From NCBI RefSeq assembly GCF_040958095.1, contig NC_091188.1, positions 5,775,056-5,839,055 of the forward strand: 64,000 nucleotides of DNA. The letters are read 5' to 3'. Each line of letters begins with the position of its first letter. The stretch's first letter is position 1. Of the stretch, positions 29,365-44,489 are shown in pieces. Under the pieces are notes generated by a model. The model searched no databases and had not been told where the DNA came from. It was given only the letters and a program-made list of their open reading frames with translations. Made by a program: the position numbers and the translations under genes. Source of the DNA: Procambarus clarkii. Its lineage: Eukaryota; Arthropoda; Malacostraca; Decapoda; Cambaridae.

Positions 29365-30639
29365 GTGAGTGCGTACACGCTCACGCAGTACAACGCCTGT
29401 GAGTGTGTATACGATCACGCAGTATAACGCCGTGAGTGCATATACGGTTACGCAAAATTACGCTTACGCTAACACTCAAGCCGACCAAGCACCGCAAACT
29501 GCTGCTTCCTTAAACTCCAAATAGGTAAAAAAAAAAACTAGATATTTTTATGCAAATTACCTAAAACTTACTTTTTACAAATGTTTTGCATAGCTCTGTT
29601 AAACATTATTTTAAATTTTATCTTTGTTTTCAATCAACGATTTTTATTTTTGCAATTATTATTTTTCAAAAGTTCTTGATAAGAATGAGGTAAAATGTAC
29701 GAAATGATCCCTCTGACGTCATAATATTATAGCAGCAAGGAAAAATGAAGTGTCCACTTATAATACAAAAAGGCAATATTCCAAAACACACACACAGTGT
29801 ATACCTGAATAATATGGCAAGTTGATTTCTTTTCAAAAAACTACCTTAGTGTTGTAGAAACAGCTATGATGATAATGAAAACATAAGGGAGTTCCAGCAC
29901 TATTAACCTTTAGCGGGAAGCGGGTGTTTTTTCCTGCTCACTTTCGTCTGAGGATATATTTACACCTCCACGTCCACGGGAGACATCTCCCGTCAGGCAG
30001 GGTGCAGTCGCACCTTCACAGATCTCCAGTATCAGCTCTTGATACTGGTAATGGCTCAAAAGGGCCACCACTTACGGGCTATTCATGCCCGTGCCACCTT
30101 TTGGGTGGCTTAATCTTCATCAATCAATCACCTCCCCGTCACACAGTTCTCATTATGACGCATGCACCTAGAGTGTCAGATATGCCAAGTCCCGCGTCAC
30201 ATTGTAGGCGCTGTGGCGCATGCGCGTCTGGGGTTTCTATTCCACCCCCCCTCCCTCCTTTTGTCACGCCATACGCGCTATAGCAGGCTTATCTTTATAT
30301 ATATGCCTATTTTATGCTGTCTTTGTATTAACCTTACCCTCAGTATACTCCATTGCTTGGTGTGTATACACTGGAGGTTCACTTTAGTCCTGAACTATGT
30401 TCAGGACTAAATTATACTTGCTGATAGGTCATTAAGCTTTTGTTGTCTTGATAATTTTCTCGAGGTTGGTAGGCTGTAAGGCAGCACTACAATGATGTCC
30501 TAATCCATCAAACATAGCAAAATTATAAATTTATTTATTTATTTATTTATTTACTTATATACAAGAAGTTACATTGGGGGTTAACAGAGAATATAGAAAA
30601 TAAGTTGAATTAACATTCTTGTAAAGCCACTCAAGTCTC

Positions 30640-30867
30640 CATATGCCCATGTTACCTAGCAGTAAAATAGGTACCTGGGTGTTTAGTCAGCTGTCACGGG
30701 CTGCTTCCTGGGGTGGAGGCCTGGTCGAGGACCGGGCCTCGGGGACACTAAAAGCCCCGAAATCATCTCAAGATAACACTGTTTTCAACTAAATGTTTTG
30801 CACAATAAAAGCATACGACGTCGTGTTGTACACTGTAACATGGATAATGTAAATTTATATATGAAAT

Positions 30868-30907
<40 letters not shown>

Positions 30908-31030
30908 TCGGTATTCATTTTTAGACGCATAGAGCCCCGCTCCTATACCAGCTAAGTCCACTACGGGCTCACCATAGACCGTGCTACTTGGACTTTTGTT
31001 CCAAGTGGCTGAATCTAAAACAACAACAAC
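30640..31030 (+). repeat. SINE tail, (TA)n and a second repeat tail
   Basis: 30645-30780 is the 3' half of the tRNA-SINE body (GGTACCTGGGTGTTTAGTCA, then GGCCTCGGGGACACTAAAAG). 30870-30904 is (TA)n. 30950-31030 is a different tail (CGTGCTACTTGGACTTTTGT, TGGCTGAATCTAAAACAACA) of another retroelement family. All lie in the 5' intron of the next gene. Confidence 0.7.
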
Positions 31031-31493
31031 AATCAAGTTTAGAGTTAGTTTTGTATTTAAATGTAATGAAATTTATGAGTAAGGATCGTTCACCATTTTA
31101 AATCTTCAGTAATTAGTAATGCAACATATGATTTAAGCTTAACTTTGTCTTATTAGAAAGGAAAAATAAATCAGTGTATGGTTAAAACAACATAATAATT
31201 TTTTCGGTTATATTTGCCTACTAAAATACTTAAACTTCCTATGTAAAACATTGATGAATTTACACGTATATTCGTTTACTCTATAAACACGTATGAAATG
31301 ATATTCAGTTGCTTAAAATTGGAGACCTGCATCACTATTTTTGGAACAATATTTAACGATTCTAAACTATTTACATATATTTTAATTTTAGGGAGACTGT
31401 CTACAGAAAGCATTTGCTTAAGGCTTTTCCATGGTATGTATAGAATTATTATCATTATTCGTATATAATTATCAAGCAGGCGAGCAGCGTGTG

Positions 31494-33781
<2,288 letters not shown>

Positions 33782-33973
33782 GTGATGTGCCAACACTTCC
33801 GCCGATGGCCTGACCAAACAAGGCCATCCACAGCATATCTCAGGTATTGGAACAGCATATCTCAGGTATTGGGAAGTCTTGCGCGCAATACCTGTATCAG
33901 TGATGACGAATTTTCTTAATGTTATCTGACGATATATTTCTTATTTAACTTTAATATATATTTCTTATTTAAC

Positions 33974-34079
<106 letters not shown>

Positions 34080-34800
34080 CAGCACAAGCGTACATCGCCA
34101 GCATCTCTGACCCAGAGGCCCTGATCAAACTAGACTTTAACATTGCCTTTAACATGGTCAGAAGTGATGTGGTTCTTTGCTGTGTACGTCGCCATTTCCT
34201 ACCTCTCTACCCATTCATCATATCGTGGTACCGTGAGGAATCAAAATTTCTCTTTGCTGACCACGAAGTCAGAACAAGTGAAGGTGTCCAGCAAGACGAG
34301 CCTCTAGCTCCTCATCTTTTCTGCTTAGCCTTGAAAGGAATCCCCTAAAGTTTGTCCCGCGAGTTCAACATCTAGTTTTTGGACGATGGCACTATAGTTA
34401 GCCCCCTAGACCCCTGTCTTGGACAATATCAGAAAAATTTCGGAGCAAGAATTAAACCTTGGTGTCTCCATAAACCCCTCCAAGTGTGAAGTAGTCTCAT
34501 CAAACTAAAATTTCATAGAGCAAAATCTGTTTTGACCGGAGTCCATATCATCAGACCTGCAGCAGTCAGCACTATCCTTGAATCATCCTTCGGATCTAAC
34601 GCCACTGACAAGATCCTAGATAAGAAAATCTCGAACCTAAGGAGGATGGAAGATAGGATTGGCAACATCGATGCCCATGATTATTTTTATAATGAGCGTT
34701 GCTGACATGATTAGGTAATCATGCCTGACCTGCTGGCATTTCTTCCCCAAGCAGGTCTAACGGATCTAATGAATCAGTTCCTGCTGGCAGAGTTTACACA
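34080..34800 (+). mobile_element. Second-type LINE reverse-transcriptase fragment
   Basis: The plus strand reads KLDFNIAFNMVRSDVVL, PFIISWYREES, EGVQQDEPLAPHLFCLALKG and a degraded FLDDGT-like site just after the stop near 34347. The order matches RT motifs of a LINE unlike the FADD type seen elsewhere in the window. It is decayed beyond one frame. Confidence 0.65.
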
Positions 34801-35860
34801 CACACATAGAGTGCTGAGGATTGTGAGAATCGTCACCCGAACCTAACCTGACACAGATAAACGATGCCGAGCCTAATTGTTCTTATTACTGTCTTGCACT
34901 ATCTGGTATTGTTGTGGTGTTGTTATATAAGTGTCGGGCCTAAGACCAAGCACAAGTTTAAATTCTAGTACTTTATGGGGGGGTTTGAGAGTTTGTGATT
35001 TGTTCTATCAGAAGGTACTCCTGAAAGGTATTCCTGAGAAGTACCCATGAAAGGGAGTCCTCATGTTTATAAATAATGATAGTCGTGTGATTTAGAATTA
35101 AACTAAATTCATATAAACTTCTTTGAAGGTGAAGGAAAGACCCAGTATATGTGTGTGTGTATTAAAATCAAATTTTCGGACGTAACCTTCATTCTTTCTC
35201 AAGGTACTGCATGCGATGTATAGCAAAACATTGTATACAGTACCTTGAGAAAGGATGTAGCTGACATTCGTAAAATTTTGTTTTTAATATACTTACAAAT
35301 ATATTGGTCTTTCCTTCAACTTCATTCAAACACTACGACAATGTAGTCAGTTTGTCAATAAACTTATTTGTCATTACATTGTTTCTTTTCTCTCAATTTA
35401 TAACTTTTGTGAATCTACACTTACATCATTTGATGTTATCTTTGATTACTGAAGGTATCTTTAATTAACAAATTAGAATTAATTATTTTTTTATTTCATT
35501 GCCCTAAAATAATACTCACGGCTCGTGATGACTGTGACAAAAGAAACTTGTACAACATCTTTAAACATTTCTTACGGCGAAATTTAGGAGTATGAAACCC
35601 TTGGGTTGAAACGCCATTTGCACAGGAGATAAATACTTTACAAGTCATTCAAGTGGATTTTAGATATATTTATTAAGTTAATATTATGTTCAAATATGTA
35701 TCTTATGTTATTCATTGCATGAGTAATTTCTTCAACAGGTGAAATTTTTCTTGAGACTCGGATCAGTTGATTCTTCACAAGTGATCCCTGAAGGTGTATG
35801 GGGATTCAGGGGTCAATTTCTGAATAATTCTGGTGATTCTACCATCAGCAGCAGAACTGA
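34800..35860. repeat. Short palindromic element and unannotated sequence
   Basis: About 35128-35325 folds back: GGTGAAGGAAAGACCCAGTA and TTCTTTCTCAAGGTACTG are mirrored by CAGTACCTTGAGAAAGGAT and ATTGGTCTTTCCTTCAACTT. The rest shows no gene. Reverse-strand AATAAA near 35667 could end the Lys/Pro-repeat gene transcript. Confidence 0.7.
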
Positions 35861-38800
35861 CTATGCATAGCGCCTGTACCATGGACGGCTGGTTGTAGGC
35901 CTGTCCCTGGGCTTGATCCTGCGCTTGGTCCTGCGCCTGCTACCGCGCCTGGAACTGGGCTTGGGCTTGGGTTTGGGCCTGGAACTGTCCTTGGGCTTGG
36001 GTTTGCGCGTGGAACTGTCCTTGGGCTTGGGTTTGGGCCTGGAACTGTCCTTGGGCTTGGGTTTGCGCGTGGAACTGTCCTTGGGCTTGGGTTTGCGCGT
36101 GGAACTGTCCTTGGGCTTGGGTTTGGGCGTGGAACTGTGCTTGGGCTTGGGTTTGGGCGTGGAACTGTCCTTGGGCTTGGGTTTGCGCGTGGCTCCAAAC
36201 GACATTGGTGGTCTTATCAGAGCTCCCTGAAAGAGTGTGCAAACATTTATATCTAATCATTCTTTACAAAGGTAAACTAAAGAGAACTGAAATGAGTACA
36301 CTGGTTTACAACAAGGCTGCACCATAAACTTCCTGGCCTGAACTACAAAGAAGGGTTTTATGTTTGACCTCACAATATTCGGGAATAAAAGAGAGAGTGG
36401 GGGACATGATCATGATATAAAAGGTTTTGAAAGAAATTTAATTATCTGACGACGCCAAGAGACTTAACATAAGAAGAGCTAAAACAATAAGGCATAACAG
36501 TAGTCCCACTGACTTAACGAAGCAGGTTTTTACTAAGATAATATTATATAGGTGGAGGGATTAATAATAAAAAACATGATGAGCAGTTGCTCATGGCATC
36601 AGGTGATGGGCAAGATTTAACAGCTGCTGCCAGGTCATACTATCACAGCTCATAGCGGCCTGTTGGATATACGAGTGTCAAATAAAGGGAGTGCCACACT
36701 TTGAGACATATAGACATCTGGTCCCGGTGCGATTTTCATAAAGTCAAATTTGAAATGTTGCTTTTCTTATCCATAGACTTACAATATCTGGTTGATACCT
36801 GGTTGATGGGGTTCTGGGAGTTCTTCTACTCCCCAAGCCCGGCCCGAGGCCAGGCTCGATTTGTGAGAGTTTGGTCCACCAGGCTGTTGCTTGGAGCGGC
36901 CCGCAGGCCCACATACCCACCACAGCCCGGTTGGTCCGGCACTCCTTGGAGGTACAAATCTAGTTTCCTCTTGAAAATGTCCACGGTTGTTCCGGCAATA
37001 TTTCTTATGCTTGCTGGGAGAACGTTGAACAACCGCGGACCTCTGATGTTTATACAGTGTTCTCTGATTGTGCCTATGGCACCTTTGCTCTTCACTGGTT
37101 CTATTCTACATTTTCTTCCATGTCGTTCACTCCAGTACGTTGTTATTTTACTGTGTAGATTTGGTACTTGGCCCTCCAGTATCTTCCAGTATATATTTTC
37201 AGTGCTAGTAATATAATTCTTCTGAGAGAAGGAGACAGGGATAAAGATAATAGAGAGAGATGAAAAGGAGAGGGAACAGACCCGGGCGCAGCCGGGTATC
37301 ACCCCCTTTAGGTACATACACAAAACTAGTTCATAACATTACCACACCAGGCCTGATGGCGTCACGGCTTTTAGTAACATTTACATGAAACACTTGTCTC
37401 ACAACGCGGCGTCCGTCGCCACCTCCTCCTGCAGCAGTGTCCAGCACCTCCCGCCCTGCGCACCAACCACCACAGATGAAAGGCAAGGGTTATTAGTGAC
37501 AAGCCAAGCAGAGACACAATTCGTGGAAGCATCAGAGTTCTGAGTTAACAAATAGTCAGCAGCCACTGAGTGGCCCTGCTTTAATAGTGTAAAAAATAAG
37601 TATTGTAGCAATCTATAAAATATATTTAATTCAAATATGTAAATATATATCATTATTTATAATTTGGTGACGATATATAAGTAAATATAACTGGTAATAA
37701 AACCTTGACAGTTAATATATTAGCCATGATGTTTTAACGTTAAGTACTGGCATGATAACTGTAGGTCTATGTTATACCTGTAAGGGGATGCAACCCGTTC
37801 TCGCACTTGCTTATAGTCAATATCTTGCTTATGAATAAGTGCATATGTGACATACTAATTTATTGTGAATATTTGAGTTTATCTTGAAAAGCTGAATTGA
37901 AAACTACAACCTAACCTAACGGTCGTAGTATGTTAAGATATTATAATTAGAACTGAACCTATACATATATTGATATTACAGTTTTATCAAAATAATAAAA
38001 CAAAACTAAAATATTTAAATAAATTGTAAAGTAACTCAGGATATTGTCAAATTTTGTATAAAATCTCTATTGTTTAATAAAACTGAGAGCAAAAGTTAGT
38101 GCCTTAAAAATAAGGCTTGGCATATGTTACATATTTACTTATTTACAAACGAAATAGTAACTATAAGTAATAAGTCATATATGTGCTGTCTTGTGCGAGC
38201 GGAGATTGCAAGATGTTGCTCTAAAGGGGGCGGGGTTAACCTGGTGTTGCTGAGTGTGTATTTATAGCTAGGCAATTAGTCTTTATATATTACTTCTGTT
38301 CTGGTGAAATTCTCCACATATTTTCTGAATGGTATTTGATTAAACCTATTATTGTAATAACTTACATTTCCCACGAATGATTGTGCTAAACAAACACACA
38401 CATATAGGTATCTCACGGACAAGCTAACAGCGTTTGAGAGTCACAGTCCACGAACCAGAGTTCAATTCCCGACAGATGCCGATGCAAATAGACAGTTTCT
38501 TTCATCTGATGTCTCTGTTCACCTATCAGAAATAGTAATCTGGGAATTAGATAGCTACGTCCTTGTGTTTGTGTATTTACTATTTGTGCCCCTAGGATCG
38601 AGCTCTTAGCGCTTGGACCCCGACTTTCTAACCGTCAGTTGTCTAATGTACTAACTTGCGACCTAAGTGTCCTCTATCATATATATACCACATATTTCTC
38701 TTTCACACACATACACATCCCCAGGATGCAGCCCGTAGCAGCTGTCTAACTACGACCCCAGAGTGCTGTCCACTCGGCTGCGAGGACCTGTATGTGTGTT

Positions 38801-38928
38801 AATTAATATTGGTTCACAATTAGTGCAACTATGAAAGAACAAATATACTGACCAGCTTGAGCAGGAGCGGGCGTCCAGCAGAGCACTAGGAGCACCAGCC
38901 CCACCAGGCAGCCGGCCATCACACTCAT
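35861..38928 (-). CDS. Secreted peptide precursor with Lys/Pro decapeptide repeats (184 aa, 3 coding exons)
   Basis: Coding exons are 38928-38853, 37455-37343 and 36226-35861 (76+113+366 nt, phases 1 and 0). The signal is MSVMAGCLVG with a LVLLVL core, ending APAQA; the inner Met at residue 4 is a possible start. Exon 2 is Gly-rich (AAGGGGDGRRVVRQ) with an RVVR-Q furin-like site and ends SRDAIRPGV. Exon 3 opens with the family signature GALIRPPMSFG, then runs about eight units of (R/P)KPKPKDSST, then a very basic tail (SSRRGSRRRTKRRIKPRD) ending YRRYA. Total basic charge is extreme. The repeats lie wholly in the mature part and look like growth of a 30-bp unit. A LINE fragment fills part of intron 2. 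No relative in the window has repeats. Confidence 0.85.
36770..37290 (-). mobile_element. LINE C-terminal fragment in an intron
   Basis: The minus strand carries RGPRLFNVLPASIRNIAG, VDIFKRKLDLYLQGVPDQPG, a typical C-terminal region of decapod LINE reverse transcriptases. It lies only about 20-50 bases from the peptide exon at 37343-37455 and shares its strand. The open frame over it reaches the exon boundary by chance. Confidence 0.8.
37791..37935 (+). mobile_element. Single arm of the CAACCCGTTCTCGC MITE family
   Basis: Begins CAACCCGTTCTCGCACTTGC and runs through GTGACATACTAATTTATTGTG to the CTAACCTAACGG block. The mirror arm is absent. Confidence 0.8.
37936..38852. other. Intron sequence with SINE debris, no further gene
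   Basis: Most of the first coding intron of the Lys/Pro-repeat gene. 38410-38580 has SINE-like pieces (GTTCAATTCCCG, TTCACCTATCAGAAATAGTA). 38730-38790 has a reversed head fragment. Confidence 0.6.
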
Positions 38929-38939
38929 CCTGTGTATTA

Positions 38940-40000
38940 AAATATAAATATAAACAAATTAAAACTTCAATTTCGCTGTTAAAAATTGAAAAAAGCAGGT
39001 AAATACTACATTTTACACCATTGAATAGACTTCGCTCCTGAATCAGTGGAAACCATGAAACCGGTTTCAAGATATTAGCTCTAGAAACAATGACACACTA
39101 GACTGCTTTCCTTGCACAAGAGGGCATGAAAGACACTGCTGATACACACTATAAGTAAATTTCGACGGAATATTTACACTCTCATGATGCACTCTGGGTT
39201 CTGAGCTGCAATCAATTGCAAGACTTTCTTCGACAATTAATCCCCGAAGGACTTACCATTCGTCAACACAGGAATTTCTGGTTTTAAACTTACTTGGTGC
39301 TGTAACTAAAGCTTATATTAGCCGGGTGATCCTTTCAAAGGATGATTGAAAGTAATATTATCTATCGGTATTGTTGATCGTGCACCAGACTTATCAACAT
39401 TGTCCAAATTACAAACAAAAATTTAATATGTCCATTTTCTGTGATACATGAAATGTTAAGAGGTTATTCTTAGTATCCCCCTGAATAGACTTACAAAATA
39501 GCCAGCCAGTCAATGTAAATTTACAATTATCACCAGGTTAGTAAGGCAGTTACTTAAACGTTTTGCAAAGCAAAACACAACCACAGGCCTAATTCACAAG
39601 GTACACAACCACAGGATTAGATCATAAGGTACACTCACAACCGGGACCCAACGATAACAATGCGATCACAGAAGAACCAACCTCCATCCGAACTATCAAC
39701 AAATCACAAAAAAAATGGTTTGATTTCACCACGTTCTTATTTTGCTTGGACTGGTGAACACAGATACACACTACACATTATGTAAACAAAATAACATTAC
39801 TAATATTGCCAACAGTAATGATGATATAACAAAAAAAATTATCCCAAGAAATAATATGCACAAAAAGCAAGATAAAATGGAAATACTCCCACACGCGCCT
39901 CAATACGCTTGATCTTAGCTGAAACTCTATACTACCGCATAAGCTATACACTACATTAGTCACCCCATGCATTAAATTAGACACTCACATATTAAATGTA
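38940..40000. other. No gene seen
   Basis: Upstream of the minus-strand gene. It should contain part of the 5' intron, because an acceptor (TACACAG) lies just before the start codon. I see no repeats of note and no other exon. Confidence 0.5.
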
Positions 40001-40004
40001 AACC

Positions 40005-40100
40005 ACTTGGACGGTCGGGGATTGAACGTCGACCTGCATGAAGCGAGACCGTCGCTCTACCGTCCAGCCCAAGTGGTTGGAGCCAAAACAGGAGGATGCG
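40005..40100 (-). repeat. tRNA-derived SINE head of a second type
   Basis: The minus strand reads GGGCTGGACGGTAGAGCGAC then GTTCAATCCCCGACCGTCC, a tRNA-like head with A- and B-box-like words and an imperfect acceptor stem. The body differs from the common SINE of this window. Bases 40395-40470 hold another tRNA-like head (GAGGGTTCGAATCCCCC) on the plus strand. Confidence 0.6.
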
Positions 40101-40554
40101 CTGCCACCGCGCACCATACAACATGGACAAAAGTTATACAACCGTGGGATTCCACTTGGGAGTCCACAGGACGTCAGGAAAATCCCTACTGAAGCCAGTC
40201 GTGGTTTTACACATAATTCCCATGTACCCTGGTGTCGGTTAGTGTGATTTCCTTGTGTATTTGAAGGTGGAGTTTATGACGGCAGAACTCTTTTATCAAC
40301 ACCAGAGTGCAGGGGGATGTAAGATCAGTATTGCCTTCAGTAGAGGGGCTCCAGACGTCTTGTAGCCTCTGTAGCATCCCAGGTTGTATAGCTGTTGACC
40401 ATGTCGTGGGCCAGAGGTAAGGTGCTCGGCTTAGAAGTGCCCAGGTCGAGGGTTCGAATCCCCCTCATTACTACCATTACTACAATTGATTTTATCATTA
40501 ATATGAATGAAATCACCATAATATTTAATATATATTTCCATTCTGGAAATGCTG

Positions 40555-40674
<120 letters not shown>

Positions 40675-41273
40675 GCTCTGAATTAATATGTATATGTTTC
40701 ACGCTGGCATAATTAATCAAATTAAATAAGTTTCTTCACGCCTCTAAAACCAAAACACCACAACCACACCTTCACAACACTCCCACAACCACACATGCAC
40801 AACCACACCATCACAACCACAACTTCACAACCGCACATCTGCAACCACAGGCAACAATGTTCTTCCATTTCCACCTAGTATTTCCCTCTGCAACATCATC
40901 AAGATGTTGACAGATCAAGATCAACAAGATGATCACTAAGCATGATGATCTTACAACGTCAGTACATTGATAATCTGACAACTTAAGCTTGCAACAGTTT
41001 CTGCTCATAAAAATATTTATAAATATATAATGCTAGGTACAGACAACTGCGTAAATAAATACATATGAATCACCTGTTTGGAGTTTCACAGTAGCGTTGA
41101 TTGTTCAGCTCAGCTCCAGACTGTACGTAGGTGTGACTGTGTGGAAGCCAAGACTGTACGTAGAGGTGAGCCAACACCTTACGTGAGTGCGAGCCAAGAC
41201 TGGGGATGTACTTGTTGAAGTCAACTATGACAATGATGCCGATTCGTGTTTGTAGTTGATAAACGCTACGACA

Positions 41274-41282
41274 GGGAATCCC
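41274..41282 (-). promoter_or_regulatory. Candidate NF-kappaB site upstream of the Lys/Pro-repeat gene
   Basis: GGGAATCCC is a canonical Relish/NF-kappaB-type palindrome, 2.3 kb upstream of the minus-strand signal exon. That distance matches promoter-to-signal spacing in the other genes (1.3-2.2 kb). I see no clear TATA box beside it, so the link is weak. Confidence 0.35.
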
Positions 41283-41880
41283 AGTTAGATACTAGGAGGA
41301 TGGGGAGCAAGTGAAGCACTCGCGAAGCTCTGAGGCTCAGAAGTGCTTCCCAGCTTAAATGTCTTCAAATTCCATTTCATAAATATAACTTGACAATGTA
41401 ATAATGTTGGCCGAATGGTCACTTTAAAATCTCAATCTAGACCAGCAATCAATAACCAGCTAATACACAATAACACTCCACCCACTTCCAAACCCCGGGC
41501 CACCACAGAAGCTGGACTGAATGATCCTACAACAGGAACGGAAGCAGCCAGAACATAAGCTGTCAACATGTCACACTCTATGTTGATACATTTAATACCT
41601 TATTAATATCTCCCCATGTAATGTCCTTCATCCATTTGTCACCTATCACCTCACCATAAGAAGATATAACCAGGTAGAATTTGTCTAGACAGCCTACAGA
41701 AGGAATTATTCCTGTCCTCATCGAAGCCCCATTAGAGACATATTGACCCTCAGGTAAATTAAGGTATATGTAACTGTTTGTTAAATATCATCGCTATGCC
41801 CGAAACGCTATGCGTGTTAATGGCTTTACAATAATGTAACAACATCAATGCTATGTACTCTCATAAACCCAATGTATCTT

Positions 41881-41995
<115 letters not shown>

Positions 41996-42254
41996 AATAA
42001 GTAAATAAATCTCAGCCGACAGCCGTGACGAATGTTTTAGACTCTCCTGCAACACCCTTTTTGCATTTTACGTTTTCAATAATTAGTTTTAAATTATAGA
42101 GTTCGCTTGAGGGACTCATTTATACTCGTGAGGTGTTGTATCCATTATTTCGGTTGGCATATGTGCTCAGTGAGGTGTATCCCGCTTCTCAGTGTATGTA
42201 ATCTGAGAGTTTACTTTTATTCTGAACTCTACTTGGCTGATAGCTGCAGCCTGT

Positions 42255-42640
42255 CCTCCTACAAAGAACGTCGCATTTCGCTCGTATGCGTTACTTAAGA
42301 CCAAAAAAACTGTCGCACTAGAAAATGGAAGCGTCTCGCGAAAGTGACGTACTGTCCCGTATTCTGCTTTGGGTCCTCTGGCAGGTTAGGAGAGGACACT
42401 TTAAACTGTCCGTTTTTTGACGTTGGGAAACTTTAGGAGAACGGGCTGGATCAGTAAGCTATTGTGGTGGGCAGTCCACTCTCTCAAGCGTTCACAACGT
42501 CACTAAAATTGATGTACTAAATTGCCCGAAGCTAACCTACCCGTGGACCTACGAATAGAAAACGGGATATCATGTCAATTTTGCGAGGCGCTGTGATTTT
42601 GTAGTACATCAATTTATAGTCTTTGTGGGGGACGGAGTTA
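42255..42640. mobile_element. Eroded relative of the CCCGTCCTCTTAAAAA MITE
   Basis: Contains CTGTCCTCCTACAAAGAACG, AAAGTGACGTACTGTCCCGT and GGACACTTTAAACTGTCCGT, all echoed in the two better copies, but the ends no longer pair well. Confidence 0.5.
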
Positions 42641-42727
42641 TACGTCAAAATATGATGTACTATTGGACCAGCCACTGGTAGGTGTTGATATGGGCTGGCT
42701 GGTACTGGTGGTGGACTGGTTGGTGCG

Positions 42728-42985
42728 CATGGGGGGGGGGGGTAACTAGTGAGGGAGGTTCATTGGTACTAGGGTTTGTGGAACTGGTTGGGGGTTGATA
42801 AAGGTGGTTGGAACTGGTGGAGGGTAGAGTTGGGAGAGAGGGAGAGGGGGGGTTGTTCTGGTGAGGGCTGGTTGAAATGGTGGGAGGCGAGAGGTGGGGG
42901 GGGGGGGAGGGGGGAAAGCATGGAAGGAGATGGCACATTAGAGTTGACGTCATATGCTCCCCCCTCCCCCCCCCCCCCCCCCCAA
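42728..42985. repeat. G-run and C-run tract
   Basis: Strongly strand-asymmetric: several runs of 6-13 G from 42730 to 42915, then C runs of up to 17 at 42959-42984. It has G-quadruplex potential on both strands. The Pro-rich and Gly-rich open frames are artefacts. Confidence 0.9.
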
Positions 42986-43221
42986 ATACACATTCACTAT
43001 CTATCCTGTCAGTCAAGTTCCACAATTCATCTCACACTTACAATCAATAAAAAAACTTTCATTAAATATTTCCTGCATTTGATTATTTGCCTTTCTCCTC
43101 AACTTCCATACATATGTATTTGCTTTACTTCCCCTAACACAAGCTGACAAAATAAAATCAAATATTCATTGAAAATGTTCGACTACACCCAAGCTGTTTG
43201 GGGAGAGAGAGAGAGGTGAGG

Positions 43222-43490
43222 GGGGCTTTCCCCTTTCCTTGAAGTAGCAGAGATTCGAGGTAAGACCTTTCCCCCCCCCCACCTGACAGCTTTCTCCCAG
43301 CGGACTCTGGGTGACGCTGCTTCAGAAGCGGCGTATAACAGACTAGCGGGAGCAGCAGGTTACACAGTCTCGTGTTAGCGAGGAGGAGGAGGTGGTGGTG
43401 GGTGGGCATCAGGCAGTCTCGCTAACCAACGCCTTCCTTGTCTTTTAGCGCAACAGAGAGAGAGACGCTTCAACACTTCTTTTGGGTAAA
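43222..43490 (+). promoter_or_regulatory. Tentative promoter, possibly of the two-exon gene at 49180
   Basis: GGGGGCTTTCCCC (about 43222) is NF-kappaB-like. A GTATAACA box at about 43331 and a donor-like TTTTGG|GTAAAT near 43485 follow. The next plus-strand signal exon is 5.7 kb away, which is longer than in the relatives, so the assignment is a guess. Confidence 0.3.
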
Positions 43491-43919
43491 TATTTACGAA
43501 GTGTCCTGCTGACATCTGTTGACAGCTCAACTACTCTACGACTACTACTTAGTAGTAGTACTACTACTACTACTATTACTACTCTCACCCACACCTTTGA
43601 AATCCCGTCCACCGCTCATGTTGTTTATTATAACGTATCACCCACCTACACACACACACACACACACACACAAGCACAGACAAACACACCACCCACTTCA
43701 GCCCCATCCCGGACCTCCTGTGCTCTCCCCCACACTTTCTCCTCTCTCCGTCCTCTCTTTTCGTCTCTCCTTCTCTTGCTCTTCTTCTTAATTCTTCCCG
43801 ACTGCCAGCCCCACCTGCCCGACAGCTAGCCCCATCTCCCACCTGCACCATTACAATCTAAAACCTGTAGTTATGAAAGTTATGACGTCATAGTGACGTC
43901 ACATACTTCGAACATACCA

Positions 43920-44280
43920 TAACTTGGTTTAAGTTAGGCTAAGATACGTTAAGTTAGACTAAGTCAGGTTAGGTTACATTAAATTAAAATTGGTTAGGTT
44001 AGATTAGCTTAAAATAAATTTGGTTAGGTTAGGATAAGTTGGGGGTTAGGTAAGGTTAGGTTAGGTTATGATAGGTTGGGGTTAGGTAAGGTTATGTTAG
44101 GTTAGGATAGGTTGGGGGTTAGGTAAAGTTAGGTTAGGTTATGATAGGTTGGGGTTAGGTAAGGTTATGTTAGGTTAGGATAGGTTGGGGGTTAGGTAAA
44201 GTTAGGTTACGTTATGATAGGTTGGAGTTAGGTAGGGCTATGTTAGGTTAGGATAGGTTGGGGGTTAGGTAAGGTTAGAT
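43920..44280. repeat. Degenerate TTAGG-rich repeat
   Basis: Higher-order units of about 60 bp built from GGTTAGGTTAGGATAGGTTG and TTAGGTAAGG. TTAGG is the arthropod telomere word. The block is too degenerate for a recent telomere addition and may be of MITE origin. Confidence 0.85.
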
Positions 44281-44489
44281 TTGGTGTGTCAAAAGAGTTG
44301 AGATGATGTAAGGAAGGACATATCTTCTTTAGGTTATAGACCCTACCGGCCAGCGAACCTTCACCGTCAGTTCCAAGAAGAGGCAGCCTAGTGACGCTAT
44401 GTGCCCTCCCATCCACCACACTGACCCCCCTCCACGGGTCAACCCCACTCCCTCCGTCACCACCCTTCCCCCTCCCACATCTTCGTTTA

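Noticed and set aside
36826-37323. 165-codon minus-strand frame next to a peptide exon
   Set aside because: The recognisable part is a LINE C-terminal fragment; the N-terminal 30 codons are chance extension. It is not a host gene.
43482-43829. Thr/Leu-rich 115-codon frame after the 43.3 kb promoter-like site
   Set aside because: Built on (ACT)n and (CA)n low-complexity sequence, with no family signal exon features; not supported as a gene.
43920-44280. An interstitial telomere
   Set aside because: TTAGG words are degenerate and arranged in ~60-bp higher-order units; the same words occur inside MITEs nearby, a simpler source.
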